DNA of 33,568 nt. It comes from a bacterium (GTDB lineage: Bacteria > Ratteibacteria > UBA8468 > B48-G9 > JAFGKM01). The stretch is from positions 1 through 33,568 of the forward strand of contig JALNXB010000017.1 in assembly GCA_023230585.1 (NCBI GenBank), given 5' to 3'. The notes beneath the pieces are model-generated. The model was not told the DNA's origin, searched no databases, and was given only the letters and a program-made list of their open reading frames with translations. Every line of letters starts with the position of its first letter. Positions within the stretch are counted from its first letter, which is position 1. Both the position numbers and the translations under genes were made by a program. Below are positions 32,333 to 33,568 of the stretch, in pieces.

Positions 32333-32818
32333 ATGGAATATATAATAGATGCATACAACCTCATAAAAAGCAGTTTTTTAAAAAAATATGAAGGTGACCA
32401 AAAAAATAGAGGCGTTGATATTCTTCTTTATATGCTTTCAGAATATAGACGTAAACACCCTTCAACCATTTTTACTATTGTAATTGATGGATTTTTGGAT
32501 ATACAGTTTCCTGACAAAAAGATAAAAATCCTTTTTTCACATAAACTAACTGCCGACGAAATAATAAGAGAAATACTTGAACACAATATACAAAAAAACA
32601 TCGCAAGAACAATAGTATCAAATGATAGAGAAGTTCAAGCCTGCGGTATAATACTTGGTAGTAAAGTGTTAAGCATTGACGGTTTTATACAGTTAATATG
32701 CCCACCAACACCAAAAACAACAACAAAACACCAAGATAAATCGTCTTTAGATGTCAACAAAATTCAGATAGAAGATGAACTTAAAAAATTTTACGAAAGT
32801 AAAGGGGAAAAAGAATGA
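32333..32818 (+). CDS. NYN-domain ribonuclease (YacP-like)
   Basis: NYN proteins are PIN-like, metal-dependent ribonucleases; YacP/Rae1-type members cleave mRNA in contact with ribosomes. The 161 residues start YIIDAYNLI (D6 and N9, the family opening), with D52 in VIDGF, D75 in TADEIIRE and D98 in SNDREVQACG. Together these give the acidic cluster expected of an active nuclease. The C-terminal 35 residues are charged and probably flexible or helical. It starts 4 nt after the ileS stop and its own stop overlaps the translin start (ATGA). Pairing with translin suggests joint RNA processing. Confidence 0.88.
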   Translation: MEYIIDAYNLIKSSFLKKYEGDQKNRGVDILLYMLSEYRRKHPSTIFTIVIDGFLDIQFPDKKIKILFSHKLTADEIIREILEHNIQKNIARTIVSNDREVQACGIILGSKVLSIDGFIQLICPPTPKTTTKHQDKSSLDVNKIQIEDELKKFYESKGEKE

Positions 32819-33399
32819 CAACAAAACTTGAAAAGAAACTTAAAACGCTCTTTGATAAAGAAGATGCCGTTAGAGAAAAATCTTTAAAATTATCTCGTGA
32901 AGTAGGTCGCATGGCAGCAGATTCGATTAAAAAGATTCACCAACGCAATTTCAAAGAGGCAGAAGAAGAGATACAAGAAGCTTTACTTATACTTAAAGAA
33001 GCAAAAAAAACTCTAAAGAGTTGCCCTGAAATATTTTATGCAGGGTTTCTTCACGCTTCAGAAAAAGAACTTGCTGAGGCTGTTGTTACGTTTCATATTA
33101 TTAAGAACGGTAAAATACCCGACCCTGATAAATATGGTTTTGACTATAAAAGTTTCCTTCACGGTATGTGCGAGAGTAACGGTGAATTGAGAAGGTATAT
33201 GCTTGACGAGATGAGAAAAGGTGAAATAGAAAAATGCGAAAAGATGCTTGATATGATGGATGATATTTATTACTTCCTTCTAAATTTTCAATATGCTGAC
33301 GCTATAACCCGTTCATTAAGGCGTCAGGTAGATTATGTAAGAAGTATGTTAGAAAGAGCACGTTCCGAAGTAACTCTTGCAAAAATAAATATGAGATAA
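32815..33399 (+). CDS. Prokaryotic translin-family protein
   Basis: Translin and its partner TRAX form the eukaryotic C3PO RNase; archaea and some bacteria have single homologues. This 194-residue, all-helical protein matches the family along its whole length. Examples are REKSLKLSREVGRMA (20-34), FKEAEEEIQEA (46-56), PEIFYAGFLHASEKELAEAV (71-90), SNGELRRYMLDEMRKGE (121-137) and DAITRSLRRQVDYVRSMLERARSE (161-184). The acidic residues I recall as catalytic in TRAX (E123, E126, D193, E197) map to E85, E88, E120 and E124, the third being Asp in TRAX. It overlaps the NYN nuclease gene by 4 nt and has GGGG 7-10 nt upstream. Activity is inferred. Confidence 0.86.
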   Translation: MTTKLEKKLKTLFDKEDAVREKSLKLSREVGRMAADSIKKIHQRNFKEAEEEIQEALLILKEAKKTLKSCPEIFYAGFLHASEKELAEAVVTFHIIKNGKIPDPDKYGFDYKSFLHGMCESNGELRRYMLDEMRKGEIEKCEKMLDMMDDIYYFLLNFQYADAITRSLRRQVDYVRSMLERARSEVTLAKINMR

Positions 33400-33568
33400 A
33401 AGAGGTAAAAAAGTATGGGGTGTCTACTCACTCTGGAACTACGGCGCATACACCTTCTACACAACAATCGGGCACTCTGAGAACTTACCCTTCTGCATAT
33501 AAAGCATCTCCGAAGGGTTCAACAGGCTCAGAGTAGGGGAACAAAAGGCTTGAACCTTTTGTTAACAG
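33400..33568. repeat. Intergenic repeat island 5
   Basis: No gene is seen after the translin stop. Positions 33413-33450 match 19751-19789 in inverted orientation. The final 37 bases (33532-33568) match 82-118 inverted, with one mismatch. The window ends within or at the edge of this element, so its full length is not visible. Confidence 0.7.
33540..33563. repeat. Perfect hairpin, second copy
   Basis: AACAAAAGG and CCTTTTGTT pair perfectly around CTTGAA. It is the reverse complement of the hairpin at 87-110. It lies about 140 nt past the translin stop codon. Confidence 0.6.

Noticed and set aside
1..33568. CRISPR array
   Set aside because: The 37-41 bp repeated blocks are scattered singly, in both orientations, with no regular spacing and no cas genes.

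Overview
The window reads as one piece of an AT-rich, Gram-negative (diderm) and probably strictly anaerobic bacterium. The outer membrane is implied by Kdo activation (kdsB), lipid A disaccharide synthesis (lpxB), an MsbA-type flippase, a PagL-like lipid A deacylase and an RseC-type protein. Anaerobic life is implied by a hybrid cluster protein (Hcp), several 4Fe-4S ferredoxins, a radical SAM enzyme, an Fe-S assembly set and a sulfide-dependent type of homocysteine synthesis best known from methanogens. No rRNA or tRNA is present to place it. The gene mix and the intergenic repeats suggest an uncultivated lineage (Omnitrophota-like is a guess, not a result).

Layout. Positions 1-272 are a repeat island. 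kdsB (minus) and an unrecognised membrane protein followed by nikR (plus) diverge from a shared, nearly symmetric promoter near 1101-1124. After a second repeat island (3437-3854) a very long minus-strand run extends back from 19376 to 3855. In transcription order it holds hcp, a ferredoxin-like partner and an Rrf2-type Fe-S regulator. A second promoter lies inside the 3' end of the Rrf2 gene and is followed by a homocysteine-forming sulfurtransferase, a NIL-domain ferredoxin, cysteine desulfurase, nadA and iscU. A third repeat island comes next, then rseC-like, Nfu-like, mnmA, a radical SAM/SPASM enzyme, an ABC1/UbiB kinase, pagL-like, lpxB and msbA. Many junctions overlap by 1-8 nt, so translational coupling is likely.

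Positions 19498-19795 are a fourth repeat island. Positions 19812-25445 (minus) encode two large exported proteins that share a 38-residue TPR-like repeat. One carries an N-terminal carbohydrate-binding-like domain; the other carries a parallel beta-helix and a CBM9-like C-terminus. Next comes an insertion-sequence scar (25545-25880), then a pectate-lyase-like exported protein (plus) with its own good promoter and a richer GC look. A TPR/L,D-transpeptidase and a small ferredoxin (minus) follow, then a plus-strand unit of ileS, a NYN-domain ribonuclease and a prokaryotic translin. The window ends in a fifth repeat island whose last 37 bases match positions 82-118 in inverted orientation.

The most interesting points are: the NYN nuclease-translin pair, with the translin keeping an acidic set like that of eukaryotic TRAX; the regulated Hcp/Rrf2/homocysteine/Fe-S block; an MnmA lacking its second catalytic cysteine; a lipid A operon with a PagL-like enzyme that has Asp where Glu is expected; the exported 38-residue TPR proteins; and a mosaic repeat family shared by all five intergenic islands.
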